From NCBI RefSeq assembly GCF_014076845.1, contig NZ_JACGUT010000084.1, forward strand, positions 186,001 through 250,000: a DNA stretch of 64,000 nucleotides, in the 5' to 3' direction. Below are positions 44,236 to 53,887 of the stretch, piece by piece. Within the stretch, counting starts at the first letter, position 1. Every line of letters begins with the position of its first letter. Origin of the DNA: Colwellia sp. MB3u-41 (lineage in GTDB: Bacteria > Pseudomonadota > Gammaproteobacteria > Enterobacterales > Alteromonadaceae). The notes beneath the pieces are model-generated. The model saw only the letters and a list, made by a program, of their open reading frames with translations, was not told the origin of the DNA and did no database searches. Both the position numbers and the translations under genes were made by a program.

Positions 44236-45174
44236 TTATTTATACAGAGAGGGATCATCTTCATGAGGTCTGGTTTTAAATCGTCGGTGTAACCACATAT
44301 ATTGCTCAGGTTTGTACAATATCGCTTTTTCTAGCTCTTGATTGATACGAATAACGTCAGCTTCATCATCGCCAGTAGGGAAATTTTCCATCATCGGCTT
44401 AATTTCGAGAGTGTAACCACTGCCATCATCATTTCTCGTTGGAATGAACATGTGATTTTGAACGTTCTTTTGGCGAGCAAAAATGAGTGTCCCCGTGGTA
44501 GTGGCAGCATCAGGAACCGCAAAAAATGGCACAAATAAACTCCGGCGTCGTCCGTAATCTTGATCGGGTAAATAAACACAGACTTCCTTATCACGAAGTG
44601 CTTTCATTAATCCTTTAACGTCACGTTTACCTAACATGTACTTATTAGAGCGACCTCGTCCTCTAAACTGAAAAAACTCCATCAGTTGATTGTTGTGAGG
44701 TCGGTAAAAAACAACCATAGGGTGTCCAGTGCCAATACCCCGGCAATTAATTTCTACACTTAAATAATGCATTGTTAATAATAAAACACCTTTGCCTTGT
44801 TGGTGCGCTTTTTCTAAATGCTCAAGGCCGACTACTTTTGTTTTTCTTTTAACTCGCCAATCTGGCCACCACCAGCCCATTCCTGTTTCAAACAAGGCGA
44901 TACCGGTATTTTCAAAATTTTTCTTTAAAATGAGTGTGCGTTCTTGCTGCGACATTTCAGGAAAGCAGAGTTCTAAATTTTTCATCGCCACTCTTTTTCG
45001 GCTTGAGCCTATTTTATACAGCAAACGCCCTAGGATCCTTCCTAACATCAGTTGTAATTTATACGGTAACCATGAAATGGTATAGAGAATGATTACGCCA
45101 AACCAAGTTAGCCAATACTTGGGTAAGAGAAAGGATATTTTAAAATCAGGTTGCAAAACTTTATTTTTACTCAC
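44236..45174 (-). CDS. lpxL: Lipid A biosynthesis lauroyl/palmitoleoyl acyltransferase
   Basis: 312 aa inner-membrane acyltransferase of the HtrB/LpxL/LpxP/LpxM family. One N-terminal membrane helix (WLTWFGVIILYTISWLPY), KNFENTGIALFETGMGWWWP, the catalytic H-x4-E in TMHYLSVEINC, YRPHNNQLMEFFQFRGRGRS, and the conserved CVYLPDQDYGRR. It adds a secondary acyl chain to Kdo2-lipid IVA. The segment sequence fits LpxL/LpxP better than LpxM, but the acyl chain cannot be told. It is divergent from hldE with 84 bases between starts, linking two LPS genes. Confidence 0.93.
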   Translation of the reverse strand: MSKNKVLQPDFKISFLLPKYWLTWFGVIILYTISWLPYKLQLMLGRILGRLLYKIGSSRKRVAMKNLELCFPEMSQQERTLILKKNFENTGIALFETGMGWWWPDWRVKRKTKVVGLEHLEKAHQQGKGVLLLTMHYLSVEINCRGIGTGHPMVVFYRPHNNQLMEFFQFRGRGRSNKYMLGKRDVKGLMKALRDKEVCVYLPDQDYGRRRSLFVPFFAVPDAATTTGTLIFARQKNVQNHMFIPTRNDDGSGYTLEIKPMMENFPTGDDEADVIRINQELEKAILYKPEQYMWLHRRFKTRPHEDDPSLYK

Positions 45175-45258
45175 GGGATGATGTCAACTCATTGAAATTC
45201 ATGTGATACACTATTAAGCATTATATCTGTATATCCGTAAAGAGTTAAGAGGCATAGG

Positions 45259-46683
45259 ATGAAAGTAGAGATTCCCGCTTTTGAGCAAGCAAGTGTATTG
45301 GTTGTTGGCGATATTATGTTAGATCGATATTGGTATGGGCCCACGCAGCGTATTTCGCCAGAAGCCCCTGTTCCTGTCGTTAAAATTAACCAAGATGAAC
45401 ATCGTCCTGGTGGGGCTGCAAATGTTGCATTAAATATCGCTTCTATCGGTGGACGCGTTACTCTTATTGGGATAACGGGCAAAGATGAAGCCGCACAGCA
45501 CTTACAAAAAAAATTATCAGCATTAAATATTCACTGTGAATTTGATCAACAAGCTAATATTCCTACCATTACCAAGTTACGTGTGATGAGTCGTAATCAG
45601 CAATTAATTCGTTTAGATTTTGAAGAGTCACTTAGTGATGTTGATAAAACATTGCTGGAAGAAAAAGTGGCTACCCAGCTGGTAAATCATGATCTACTTT
45701 TGTTGTCAGATTACAGTAAGGGCACACTATCTGAAGTACAGAATTTAATTGCTATAGCAAAAAAACAAGGGAAAGCGGTTTTAGTCGATCCTAAAGGAAC
45801 TGATTTTGAACGTTACCGCGGTGCTACACTATTAACGCCAAATTTATCAGAGTTTGAAGCGGTAGTGGGTGAGTGTAAAACAGAAAATGATATTGTCAGT
45901 AAAGGTCAGGCATTATTAGTGCAACTTGATTTAGACGCAATGTTAGTGACGCGCAGCGAACAGGGGATGACCTTACTTCGCCGTGACCATGACGAATTCC
46001 ATTTACCGACCCGAGCACGTGAAGTTTATGATGTAACTGGCGCTGGCGATACCGTTATTGCAACGCTTGCTTTAGCTATTGCAGCAAAGGCTGAATATAC
46101 CCAAGCCAGTGCTTTAGCCAATATTGCCGCCGGTATTGTTGTAGGTAAACTGGGTACATCAACGGTAAGTGAAGCAGAATTACTCGCTGAAATATCAGCA
46201 GGGCAAGAAAGTGGCTTTGGTGTTGTCACCGAAGAGCAATTAAAAATTGCCGTTAAATTAGCAAAAGCTCGTGGTGAAAACATTGTTATGACTAACGGTT
46301 GTTTTGATATTTTACATGCGGGTCATGTCTCATATTTAACCCATGCAGGTACCTTAGGTACACGTTTAATTGTTGCGGTTAACGATGATGCTTCAGTAAA
46401 AAGGCTCAAAGGTAGTGGCCGACCAGTAAACCCTACCGATAGACGTATGGCGGTGTTAGCTGGGTTAGGCGCTGTTGATTGGGTAGTGAGTTTTTCTGAA
46501 GATACTCCACAACGAATTATTAGCAATATTCTGCCTGATATTTTGGTTAAAGGTGGCGATTATAAAGTTGAAGACATTGCTGGTGGTAAAGAAGTGATGG
46601 CCAATGGTGGTGACGTAAAAGTACTTAACTTCGAAGAAGGTATTTCAACGACTGATATTATTAATTCTATTCGGTTGAAGTAG
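45259..46683 (+). CDS. hldE: Bifunctional heptose 7-phosphate kinase / heptose 1-phosphate adenylyltransferase
   Basis: 474 aa, the usual fusion. Residues 1-320 form a ribokinase-like kinase ([20 protein letters not shown]; the anion hole and catalytic Asp in [19 protein letters not shown]). Residues 340-474 form a cytidylyltransferase-like domain ([17 protein letters not shown] with the HxGH motif; [22 protein letters not shown]). It makes ADP-D-glycero-beta-D-manno-heptose for the LPS inner core. Shares a divergent promoter region with lpxL. Confidence 0.97.
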   Translation: MKVEIPAFEQASVLVVGDIMLDRYWYGPTQRISPEAPVPVVKINQDEHRPGGAANVALNIASIGGRVTLIGITGKDEAAQHLQKKLSALNIHCEFDQQANIPTITKLRVMSRNQQLIRLDFEESLSDVDKTLLEEKVATQLVNHDLLLLSDYSKGTLSEVQNLIAIAKKQGKAVLVDPKGTDFERYRGATLLTPNLSEFEAVVGECKTENDIVSKGQALLVQLDLDAMLVTRSEQGMTLLRRDHDEFHLPTRAREVYDVTGAGDTVIATLALAIAAKAEYTQASALANIAAGIVVGKLGTSTVSEAELLAEISAGQESGFGVVTEEQLKIAVKLAKARGENIVMTNGCFDILHAGHVSYLTHAGTLGTRLIVAVNDDASVKRLKGSGRPVNPTDRRMAVLAGLGAVDWVVSFSEDTPQRIISNILPDILVKGGDYKVEDIAGGKEVMANGGDVKVLNFEEGISTTDIINSIRLK

Positions 46684-46744
46684 TCCATTTATTTTAGCGA
46701 TATTTTTAACTCGATTAATACTGAAGTAATAAAGCGAATCAATG

Positions 46745-46772
46745 AAAAAGCAGCTATATTAGCTGCTTTTTT
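46745..46772. terminator. Bidirectional terminator between hldE and rdgC
   Basis: AAAAAGCAGCT and AGCTGCTTTTTT pair around ATATT; A-run on the left and T-run on the right let it end both converging transcripts. Confidence 0.9.
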
Positions 46773-46801
46773 CTTTAAATACATCAGTAACCTAAAGCGT
46801 A

Positions 46802-47722
46802 TTAGCTCTCTAAGTAATCTGTCGCTTTAACATTGAATTCAGCCAGTAAGTCATTAATCAAACGATTAATTTCTCCAGCCATTAAAGCAAAGTCAGCATC
46901 AAGTTTTGCTATAACGTCATCACTATCAATATCGTCATTTTGTTCTTGAAGGACATCAAAGAACTTTAAACGTTTAATGGCTAAATCGTCACAAAGAATA
47001 AACGACATGGCTTCATCCCATTCAAGTGCTAATTTTACAACATATTTATCAGCGTCTAAGTGAGTTTTAATTTCGTCACTATCAAGATCTTGATTTTTAA
47101 CACGAACCACTGCGCCATCATCACCTAAGGCATGAAACTCTGCTTCCATACCTAAAGTAAAGTTGTCGCCAATATTTTTCTCGTTTAGCCAGTCTGTCAT
47201 TAATTCATCAGGCGCTTTTTCTGGCGAAACACTGGTAACCGGTAACGTACCAATAACTTTGCGTAAAAGTGCTAATAAATCTTCAGCTTTACCACGACTC
47301 CCTGAATTTACAACAATCAGGTTATGCTCGGCATTAATATAAGCATGCGTGTCGGTGACACGAGAAAATGCACGTGGCAGTAATTCAAAGATGATATCTT
47401 CTTTAAACTGTTCTCTTTCTTTTTTGGTTGCACTACGCGCTTGTTCAACCTCAAGTTGAGCAACTTTTGCCTCAATCATATCTTTAACAACAGGCGCTGG
47501 AAGTATTTTTTCTTCTTTTCTTGCGCAAACTAAAAGGTTGCCATTAGCTGAATGAACCGTTGAATGTCCATGCTTACCTAAAGCGTTTACCCAACCAAAG
47601 TGTGACTGCTCTGTTGACCCACAAGGCGTGAATAAATGTTCAGCTAAGTGTTTTTCTAATTGATCTTCTGATAATTCAAAAGGGCGAGTAAATGTGAAAA
47701 AATATAGGTTTTTGAACCACAT
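46802..47722 (-). CDS. rdgC: Recombination-associated protein RdgC
   Basis: 306 aa, matching E. coli RdgC in length and in conserved stretches (MWFKNLYFFTFTRPF, QSHFGWVNALGKHGHS, IIFELLPRAFSRVTDTHAYI, ALEWDEAMSFILCDDLAIKRLKF). RdgC forms a ring dimer on double-stranded DNA and modulates RecA. Single gene. A 7-bp inverted repeat (TATGAGT-N7-ACTCATA, 47,797-47,817) lies about 75 bases ahead of the start. Confidence 0.96.
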   Translation of the reverse strand: MWFKNLYFFTFTRPFELSEDQLEKHLAEHLFTPCGSTEQSHFGWVNALGKHGHSTVHSANGNLLVCARKEEKILPAPVVKDMIEAKVAQLEVEQARSATKKEREQFKEDIIFELLPRAFSRVTDTHAYINAEHNLIVVNSGSRGKAEDLLALLRKVIGTLPVTSVSPEKAPDELMTDWLNEKNIGDNFTLGMEAEFHALGDDGAVVRVKNQDLDSDEIKTHLDADKYVVKLALEWDEAMSFILCDDLAIKRLKFFDVLQEQNDDIDSDDVIAKLDADFALMAGEINRLINDLLAEFNVKATDYLES

Positions 47723-48099
47723 AGAAGCTTCCTGCGCCGTTGGAACACGAAGTGTGCCGGCTGATAAATTTTAAAAGAGCAATATAGTAACTTAAATATG
47801 AGTTATAAGCACTCATACTCGTGGGAATTAAGAGGCTTATAGATAAGGCATTGATAGGATAGAGTGGTTATGCGGTGAAACTTCTACTGAGTTGCCCACA
47901 TGAACAACTTTTATCTAGACCTTTTGATTTTAACCTCGATAAGCGCATTTTCAAACTCATGACATTATAAAATCAATGGCTAGGTTAAATGATCTTACTT
48001 GCTCTGAGTTCGTGATGAAGCTTTCAGTGGTTCAACAAATATTTTTAATAGGTAACATTAGTACAGTCTTAAATTTAAGATATTTATATGAAAGCTACT
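47723..48099. other. Intergenic region between rdgC and orphan kinase gene
   Basis: 377 bases, containing the rdgC promoter and a 7-bp inverted repeat at 47,797-47,817. No gene, T-tract hairpin or recognised binding motif was seen after the kinase stop at 48,100. Confidence 0.5.
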
Positions 48100-49845
48100 T
48101 TAACGCATATCATTAAATTCAATATCATAGCTAAGACCTTGTCCTGTGTTAGACGTTGCGACTATTGTGCCATTTAACGTGTCGGTGACTAGTTCATTAA
48201 TAATATGAGTACCTAAACCTGTGCCACCATTCCCTGCTTTAGTAGTATAAAAAGGGTCAAAGATTTGTGGTAATTTATTTTTGGGAACACCTACGCCATT
48301 ATCTTGGTAGTGTAAATGTAAGCGTTCACCTTTCAGCTGTGCGCTGATAGTAATTATGCCACTCTCTATACCATCAAAACCATGAAGAATAGAATTAATG
48401 ATCAGATTAGTAAAAATTTGTGAAATTGCACCAGCGTGGCAGTAAATATCAATATTGTCAGCACAATCGACTTTAATCACATGTTTGGTTTTTTTTAATT
48501 TAGGCTGCAAAGACTGAATAATTTCATGCAGGTATTGGGCGAAATTAATTTTTCGTGTTTTGTCGCTCGTTTGATCTACCGCAACTTGCTTATAGCTCGT
48601 GATCAAATCAGAGGCACGGTTAAGGTTGTTCATTAATAAGTGTAAGCTTTGATCTGCATTATTTGTAAAGTCATCTAGAGATCGTTTGGTCAACTTCTGA
48701 TTTTCGATATCATTTTGCAGAGAATCTAATAAATCAGCTAAATAACTTGTTGAAGTAATGCTTACACCGATAGGGGTATTAATTTCGTGTGAAATTTCAG
48801 CCGATAATTTACCTAATATTGCCATTTTTTCTGCATCAATTAAGCGCTCTTGCGCTTTTTTTAGCTCTTCTATAGATCTTTTTAATTCTTTGTTCGTTTT
48901 TGTTAACGTTTCCTCTGTTTGACTTCGTCGCATATTTTCAGCGGTTAACCGTTTTTGCTGCTCAATAAGTTCACGTTGTTGTTTGTTCATCTCGAGCATA
49001 GTGGTACTCAATGATGATGTTTTTTTAGCGACTTCTTGTTCTAGTATTAAGTTTTGATCGTCAAGCTTGTGGTTGGCCGCTAGAATTTCTTGTTTTGCTA
49101 CACTTAGCCGTATTTGGTGCTGAACGAGTTCATCAAGCAAGTTGTTATAAGCATTTTGCAAAATATTCAGCTCATTATTTTCATAATTCATTGTGTGAAG
49201 TTTTGATGCTTCTGGATCATCGATATCAAAATGATTAATTTGTTCGGTAAGTTCATTCAGTGGGTTGGTTAATAAATGAGAGAAGGCGAGTGAAAATAAA
49301 ATAACTAATGCTGCAGTCTTTACCATCGCATTACCAATCAAAAAATATATACCCACTTCAATACGCTCAAAAATAACAGTGTCACTTGACAATAGAATGA
49401 CGGTACCCACTTTTGTTGTTCGACCAGAGAATTCAAAAATAAGTGGGAAAGAATGACCGAATAAGCCTCCTGAAAGCGAGTCAATGGTAAAATATTCACT
49501 ATTTAATGCTATTTTTTCTGGTTGATTAAAAGAATCATTGTTAGAAAACTCACCCAGTTGAGCAATAACTTGGTCATTTTCATCAGTGACTGTTATCCCC
49601 TTAATCATTGGGATAGCAACTAATCCTTCAGCAATATCGATAGCTTGTTGAGTATTCAACTCCCAAACAGCACGGGTTAAACTACCACTGAATGTTTGTT
49701 CTAGGGTAAGCAGTTCACTGTTAATGTGACTCTTAGTGTTAATGTATTCAGCACCAATTTGAACACAGGTAACAATAAAGGTTAAAATAAAATAAACCGA
49801 TAGCACTCGTGTTAATAGTTTTCGAGATATGCTTTTTACCTTCAT
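48100..49845 (-). CDS. Orphan membrane sensor histidine kinase
   Basis: 581 aa from ATG 49,845 (GTG 49,875 is an alternative). TM1 at about 15-35, a periplasmic domain (about 36-170), TM2 at about 172-195, a HAMP-like linker, then a long Gln/Glu-rich coiled coil (about 240-345). HisKA has LGKLSAEISHEINTPIGVSI; HATPase has FTNLIINSILHGF, YQDNGVGVP, GGTGLGTHIINELV. No response regulator is next to it, so its partner is elsewhere. It is separated by 320 bases from the divergent porin gene, which lies in the Pho block, but there is no direct evidence that it senses phosphate. Confidence 0.88.
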   Translation of the reverse strand: MKVKSISRKLLTRVLSVYFILTFIVTCVQIGAEYINTKSHINSELLTLEQTFSGSLTRAVWELNTQQAIDIAEGLVAIPMIKGITVTDENDQVIAQLGEFSNNDSFNQPEKIALNSEYFTIDSLSGGLFGHSFPLIFEFSGRTTKVGTVILLSSDTVIFERIEVGIYFLIGNAMVKTAALVILFSLAFSHLLTNPLNELTEQINHFDIDDPEASKLHTMNYENNELNILQNAYNNLLDELVQHQIRLSVAKQEILAANHKLDDQNLILEQEVAKKTSSLSTTMLEMNKQQRELIEQQKRLTAENMRRSQTEETLTKTNKELKRSIEELKKAQERLIDAEKMAILGKLSAEISHEINTPIGVSITSTSYLADLLDSLQNDIENQKLTKRSLDDFTNNADQSLHLLMNNLNRASDLITSYKQVAVDQTSDKTRKINFAQYLHEIIQSLQPKLKKTKHVIKVDCADNIDIYCHAGAISQIFTNLIINSILHGFDGIESGIITISAQLKGERLHLHYQDNGVGVPKNKLPQIFDPFYTTKAGNGGTGLGTHIINELVTDTLNGTIVATSNTGQGLSYDIEFNDMR

Positions 49846-50067
49846 TTCAACTTTCTTTTTTATGACAACTAACACTGATTTTAGACATTTTACGGTAGGT
49901 TAAAAGTCTTTTTTGCTATATAAATGATTTTTATTCAATAAAGACTGTTTTATCCTATTTTAGTAGGGTAAATACTGCTTTAAGTTAAGTCATAAAGGTT
50001 GAACATTTATAAGCAAAAAAAGCTAAACTTATCAAAATGTCATAAACTTTTAAAAAAAGATTCATAA

Positions 50068-50085
50068 TGTCACAAAAGTGTCATA
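50068..50085 (+). promoter_or_regulatory. Pho box upstream of the porin gene
   Basis: TGTCACA-AAAG-TGTCATA: two PhoB half-sites exactly 11 bp apart, 84 bases ahead of the porin ATG. Additional TGTCATA-like elements at 50,038 and AGTCATA near 49,988 lie further upstream. PhoB itself is encoded 1.1 kb downstream. Confidence 0.85.
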
Positions 50086-50168
50086 AAGATTGGGCAGAAT
50101 ATACGTCAAATAATGAGTTGATTTAATCGTTTTAAACATAAAAATTCTGACATACATAAGGTATACCT

Positions 50169-51095
50169 ATGAAACTTTCTTACAGCGTTATTGCTACAGC
50201 ATTATTATCAATGTTTTCTGTATCGGCATTTGCTGGTGATGTAAATATTTATGGTAAAGCAAACCTAACGGTTCAATCATCAGACGATGGAGAGGGTTTT
50301 TACACCGAAGTTAAAAGTAACGCTTCACGTATCGGTCTTAAAGGTGGACATGATTTAGGTAATGATTTAGAAGTGATTTTTAAAGCTGAGTTTCAAGTTG
50401 ACCTCGATGGTGATAGTGAAAAAGGCAAGAGTATTACTGACCGTAATCAATATATTGGCTTAAAAGGTAACTTTGGCGAAGTATTGTTAGGCATAAATGA
50501 TACGGTATTAAAGCAGTCACAAGGAAAGGTCGATTTATTCAGTGATTTAAATGGCGATATTAAGACCCTTTGGAAAGGTGAAAATCGTATGAGTGATACT
50601 ATTACCTATAAATCACCTAAGGTTAATGGTTTACAATTAGGGGTGACTTATATTGCAGAAGATGCCATTGATACTGAAGATGGTACGTCAATTGCTCTCT
50701 TTTATGGTGATAGTGGGCTTAAAAAATCTACCTTTTATGCTGCTATAGCAATTGATTCTGAAGTTAAAGGTTATGATACAAAGCGTTTTACTGTACAGGG
50801 CAAACTAGCGGGTTTTACGTTAGGTGCTATTGCCCATACGCAAGAAAAAGTATCCAATGGCAGTGAAGTCGACGGTTTCTTATTCTCAGCAAAATATGGT
50901 TTTGATAAAGTTACCGTTAAAGCACAGCTGCAGACCGCTGAGTATGATGGTGGCGATGACCGTTCAGGTATGACACTTGGTGCTGATTACGCTTTAGCGA
51001 AAAGCACAAAACTATTCGCTTTTTATACTACGTTTGACATGGACAGCGCAGCAGATGAAGATTACCTAGCGGTAGGTTTAGAATACAAATTTTAA
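50169..51095 (+). CDS. Gram-negative porin, phosphate-regulated
   Basis: 308 aa. Signal peptide ending FAGD, then alternating beta-strands of a general-porin fold (VNIYGKANLTVQSSDDGEG, ASRIGLKGGHDLGNDLEV, FGEVLLGINDTVLKQSQGKV) and the final strand AVGLEYKF with C-terminal Phe. It resembles the proteobacterial Porin_4 group more than OprP. PhoB half-sites in front and phoBR downstream suggest a phosphate-starvation porin; selectivity cannot be read from sequence. Followed by a strong terminator. Confidence 0.88.
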   Translation: MKLSYSVIATALLSMFSVSAFAGDVNIYGKANLTVQSSDDGEGFYTEVKSNASRIGLKGGHDLGNDLEVIFKAEFQVDLDGDSEKGKSITDRNQYIGLKGNFGEVLLGINDTVLKQSQGKVDLFSDLNGDIKTLWKGENRMSDTITYKSPKVNGLQLGVTYIAEDAIDTEDGTSIALFYGDSGLKKSTFYAAIAIDSEVKGYDTKRFTVQGKLAGFTLGAIAHTQEKVSNGSEVDGFLFSAKYGFDKVTVKAQLQTAEYDGGDDRSGMTLGADYALAKSTKLFAFYTTFDMDSAADEDYLAVGLEYKF

Positions 51096-51124
51096 TTAAC
51101 CTCAGTATAATTATTGTAAAAATA

Positions 51125-51147
51125 AGCGACTTTTAGTCGCTTTTTTT
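51125..51147 (+). terminator. Intrinsic terminator of the porin gene
   Basis: AGCGAC-TTTTA-GTCGCT followed by TTTTTT, 30 nt after the porin stop. Confidence 0.92.
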
Positions 51148-51204
51148 ATGGCTGGGCTTTTTGCGCGAAGATAAATGGATTAAACTTGATGTGTGTAATA
51201 TAAA

Positions 51205-51222
51205 TGTCATAAAAAGTTATCA
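51205..51222 (+). promoter_or_regulatory. Degenerate Pho box upstream of phoB
   Basis: TGTCATA at 51,205 followed 11 bases later by the weaker GTTATCA, 45-60 bases ahead of phoB. Suggests PhoB autoregulation, as in E. coli, but the second half-site is poor. Confidence 0.55.
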
Positions 51223-51266
51223 CAATGGTCAATAAGTAAAGTGTGTACAGATAACGGGAAGTTAAC

Positions 51267-51968
51267 ATGAATAGACAAATATTGGTTGTTGAAGATGAAG
51301 CACCGATCAGGGAAATGATTACTTTTGTATTAGAACAAAATGGTTTTAATGCTATTGAAGCTGAAGATTATGAACAGGCTAAAGCGAAGATTGTTGAGCC
51401 ATACCCCGATCTGATTTTACTCGATTGGATGTTACCAGGAGGTACAGGCGTTAAATTAGCAAAATCATTGAAACAGAATGAATATACACGCTCTATTCCT
51501 ATTATCATGTTGACGGCTCGTGCTGATGAAGATGACAAAGTTAAAGGTTTTGATGCCGGCGTTGATGACTATGTCACTAAGCCATTTTCGCCGAAAGAGC
51601 TTATAGCGCGTATCAAAGCCGTTATTCGCAGAGTTTCTCCTACGGCGCTCGAAGAAGCCATTGAATTTCATGGTATGAAACTTGACCCCATCGCTCATCG
51701 CGTTTCAATTAATGACAGATCACTCGATTTAGGGCCAACAGAGTTTCGTTTATTGCACTTTTTTATGACACATACCGAACGTGTTTATAGCCGTGAACAA
51801 TTACTTGATAATGTTTGGGGCACTAACGTTTATGTTGAAGACCGTACCGTAGATGTTCATATTAGACGTTTGCGTAAAGCAATTACTGGCGAAGGGCATG
51901 AAGATTTTATTCAAACCGTGCGAGGCTCTGGCTACCGATTTTCAGGAAAACTCAAAACGAGTGCTTAA
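51267..51968 (+). CDS. phoB: Phosphate regulon response regulator
   Basis: 233 aa OmpR-family regulator. Receiver: [11 protein letters not shown], phospho-Asp in [27 protein letters not shown] and [19 protein letters not shown]-terminal winged helix: [19 protein letters not shown] and GSGYRFSG. The LDWMLP and [21 protein letters not shown] phrases (the latter seen in the order [15 protein letters not shown]) are diagnostic of PhoB. Activates Pho genes under phosphate limitation; the phoR gene follows after 55 nt. Confidence 0.96.
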   Translation: MNRQILVVEDEAPIREMITFVLEQNGFNAIEAEDYEQAKAKIVEPYPDLILLDWMLPGGTGVKLAKSLKQNEYTRSIPIIMLTARADEDDKVKGFDAGVDDYVTKPFSPKELIARIKAVIRRVSPTALEEAIEFHGMKLDPIAHRVSINDRSLDLGPTEFRLLHFFMTHTERVYSREQLLDNVWGTNVYVEDRTVDVHIRRLRKAITGEGHEDFIQTVRGSGYRFSGKLKTSA

Positions 51969-52023
51969 TATTAAATTGAGTTTTCGTACTGTTATTATTT
52001 GTCATAGGTAAAAACGACTCACT

Positions 52024-53319
52024 ATGTATTTTCGTTTATCCGTCAAAAGTATCATCACGCGTTTATTGACTATCTTGTCAGTAAGCGCGTTATTTGGTTT
52101 TTTAATTGGCCAGACTCTCTTAGTACTTTTTATTAGTACTTTTGCCATTTTATGCTGGCACTACCATCATCTACTTAAACTTCTAAAATGGTTGTGGCGT
52201 AGTAAAACACTCTCTCCACCTCAGTCTCAAGGTGTTTGGGGTAAAATATATGATGGTTTATATCGACAAATTAGGCAACATCGCCATAAGCAAAAACAGC
52301 TAAATGAACGTCTTAGAAAGTTCAGAGATGGCGCTGAAGCATTGCCTGATGCAGCATTGGTACTGTCTGATGAACTCACCATTTTGTGGGGCAATAAAAA
52401 AGCTCAGCGCATTCTAGGCATTCGTTGGCCCAGTGATGTTGGACAGCGTATTGATAACCTAATTCGTTTTCCTGAGTTTACTAAGTACCTAGAAGTCGGT
52501 AATTTTGAGCAGCCTTGTCATATTATTTCTCCCATGAATAACGATTTACAGTTAGAATTACGTTTAATGGCTTATGGTAGTGATCAGGTGCTTTTTCTTG
52601 CTCGAGATGTCAGTAAGATTAAAAGATTAGAAGAAATGCGTCGCGACTTTGTTGCTAATGTTTCTCATGAACTTAAAACCCCGCTTACGGTTGTACGCGG
52701 TTATGTAGAAATGATACTTACTACTGAGCATGCGCTTGAACCTCATTGGCACAAAGCTTTTGGCACGATAGAAACACAAGTTTCACGTATGGACCGCTTA
52801 GTCGAACAGTTATTGGTGCTCTCACGCATAGAAAACCATGCGGATGAAGAAAAAAAGCAACTTGTCGATATGCCTAAGTTAATTAAAACCTTGGTCGATG
52901 ACGCAACTTGGCTTAATCAAGAAAAGCAACATAAAATCACAGCTGATATCGCTAACGATCTATGGATTGAAGGTATTGACACTGAATTGAAAAGCGCGTG
53001 TGTGAATTTAATTTCTAATGCCATCGCTTATACAGATGCTTATGGAGATGTTCATATCTCATGGCAACGCAGTGGTAATAAAGGTAAGTTTTCTGTTAAA
53101 GATAATGGGCCAGGTATTCGTCCTGAGCATGTTAACCGTATTACCGAGCGATTCTTTAGAGTAGATAAGTCTCGTTCTCGTGACACTGGAGGTTCAGGCC
53201 TTGGCTTATCAATTGTTAAGCATGTATTACACCACCATAACGCTGAATTAGCGATTGAAAGTCAGTGGGGTGAGGGCAGTGAATTTATTATTTATTTTGA
53301 AGTATTAGATAAAAAATAA
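52024..53319 (+). CDS. phoR: Phosphate regulon sensor kinase
   Basis: 431 aa with two close N-terminal membrane helices (LLTILSVSALFGFLIG; LLVLFISTFAILCWHYHH) and no large periplasmic domain, as in E. coli PhoR. PAS domain about 95-190 (ALPDAALVLSDELTILWGNK); HisKA DFVANVSHELKTPLTVVRGY; HATPase NLISNAIAYTD, VKDNGPGI, GSGLGLSIVKHVL. It would sense phosphate through the Pst-PhoU complex. No pstCAB or phoU gene is seen in this window. Confidence 0.95.
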   Translation: MYFRLSVKSIITRLLTILSVSALFGFLIGQTLLVLFISTFAILCWHYHHLLKLLKWLWRSKTLSPPQSQGVWGKIYDGLYRQIRQHRHKQKQLNERLRKFRDGAEALPDAALVLSDELTILWGNKKAQRILGIRWPSDVGQRIDNLIRFPEFTKYLEVGNFEQPCHIISPMNNDLQLELRLMAYGSDQVLFLARDVSKIKRLEEMRRDFVANVSHELKTPLTVVRGYVEMILTTEHALEPHWHKAFGTIETQVSRMDRLVEQLLVLSRIENHADEEKKQLVDMPKLIKTLVDDATWLNQEKQHKITADIANDLWIEGIDTELKSACVNLISNAIAYTDAYGDVHISWQRSGNKGKFSVKDNGPGIRPEHVNRITERFFRVDKSRSRDTGGSGLGLSIVKHVLHHHNAELAIESQWGEGSEFIIYFEVLDKK

Positions 53320-53341
53320 GGTCATTTTTTTATACTTATTT

Positions 53342-53381
53342 AATGAAAGAATAAAATGTTAGAGAACTTTATTCTTTCATT
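53342..53381 (+). other. Long AT-rich hairpin after phoR
   Basis: AATGAAAGAATAAA and TTTATTCTTTCATT are a perfect 14-bp inverted repeat with a 12-nt spacer, 22 nt after the phoR stop. No clean T-run follows. It is probably the phoBR transcript end. Confidence 0.55.
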
Positions 53382-53765
53382 GATAAGCGTCCCTAAAAGG
53401 TGGTGTTCACTGACGTTCATAGACTTTAAAGCGCAAGTAAATTAGTTTATTCCGCAATCCCTCTTATAACTTATAGCACCGATCCAATCTCATTAGAGTT
53501 TTTCTACATCTTGGATAATATTATTAGTTTAATATTTTTATTTAGCATACCTTAGTTATTTACAAAAAGGCTTATTTTTCGATAACGGAGTTTGATAGGT
53601 AGCTCCAAATTAAAACATAGGCATAGTCGATAATAATGTGATTAATAAAAATGTGATTACTATAGAAGACTCTATTGTTATAAAAACATTATTGGAATGT
53701 AACGAATAGTTTTCATTTATTTATGTCGGCGAATATTAGGGAAAATAGGCTTATATATTTATGCA
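53382..53765. other. Intergenic DNA between phoR and the pstS promoter
   Basis: About 380 AT-rich bases without a recognisable gene or RNA. The Pho half-site array begins at 53,766. Confidence 0.5.
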
Positions 53766-53827
53766 TGTCATATAAGTGTCACAAACCTTAAATATAATTG
53801 TCACATAAGGTTTATATAGTGTTCATA
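53766..53827 (+). promoter_or_regulatory. Extended array of Pho half-sites upstream of pstS
   Basis: PhoB half-sites in one 11-bp phase: TGTCATA (53,766), TGTCACA (53,777), a weak CTTAAAT (53,788), TGTCACA (53,799), GTTTATA (53,810) and GTTCATA (53,821). Up to three tandem Pho boxes are thus stacked 60-120 bases before the pstS ATG. Confidence 0.85.
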
Positions 53828-53887
53828 ATTAATTAGACCCAAATAAATAATAATTTATTTGGGACAACACTCTTAGTGGAGAATAAC

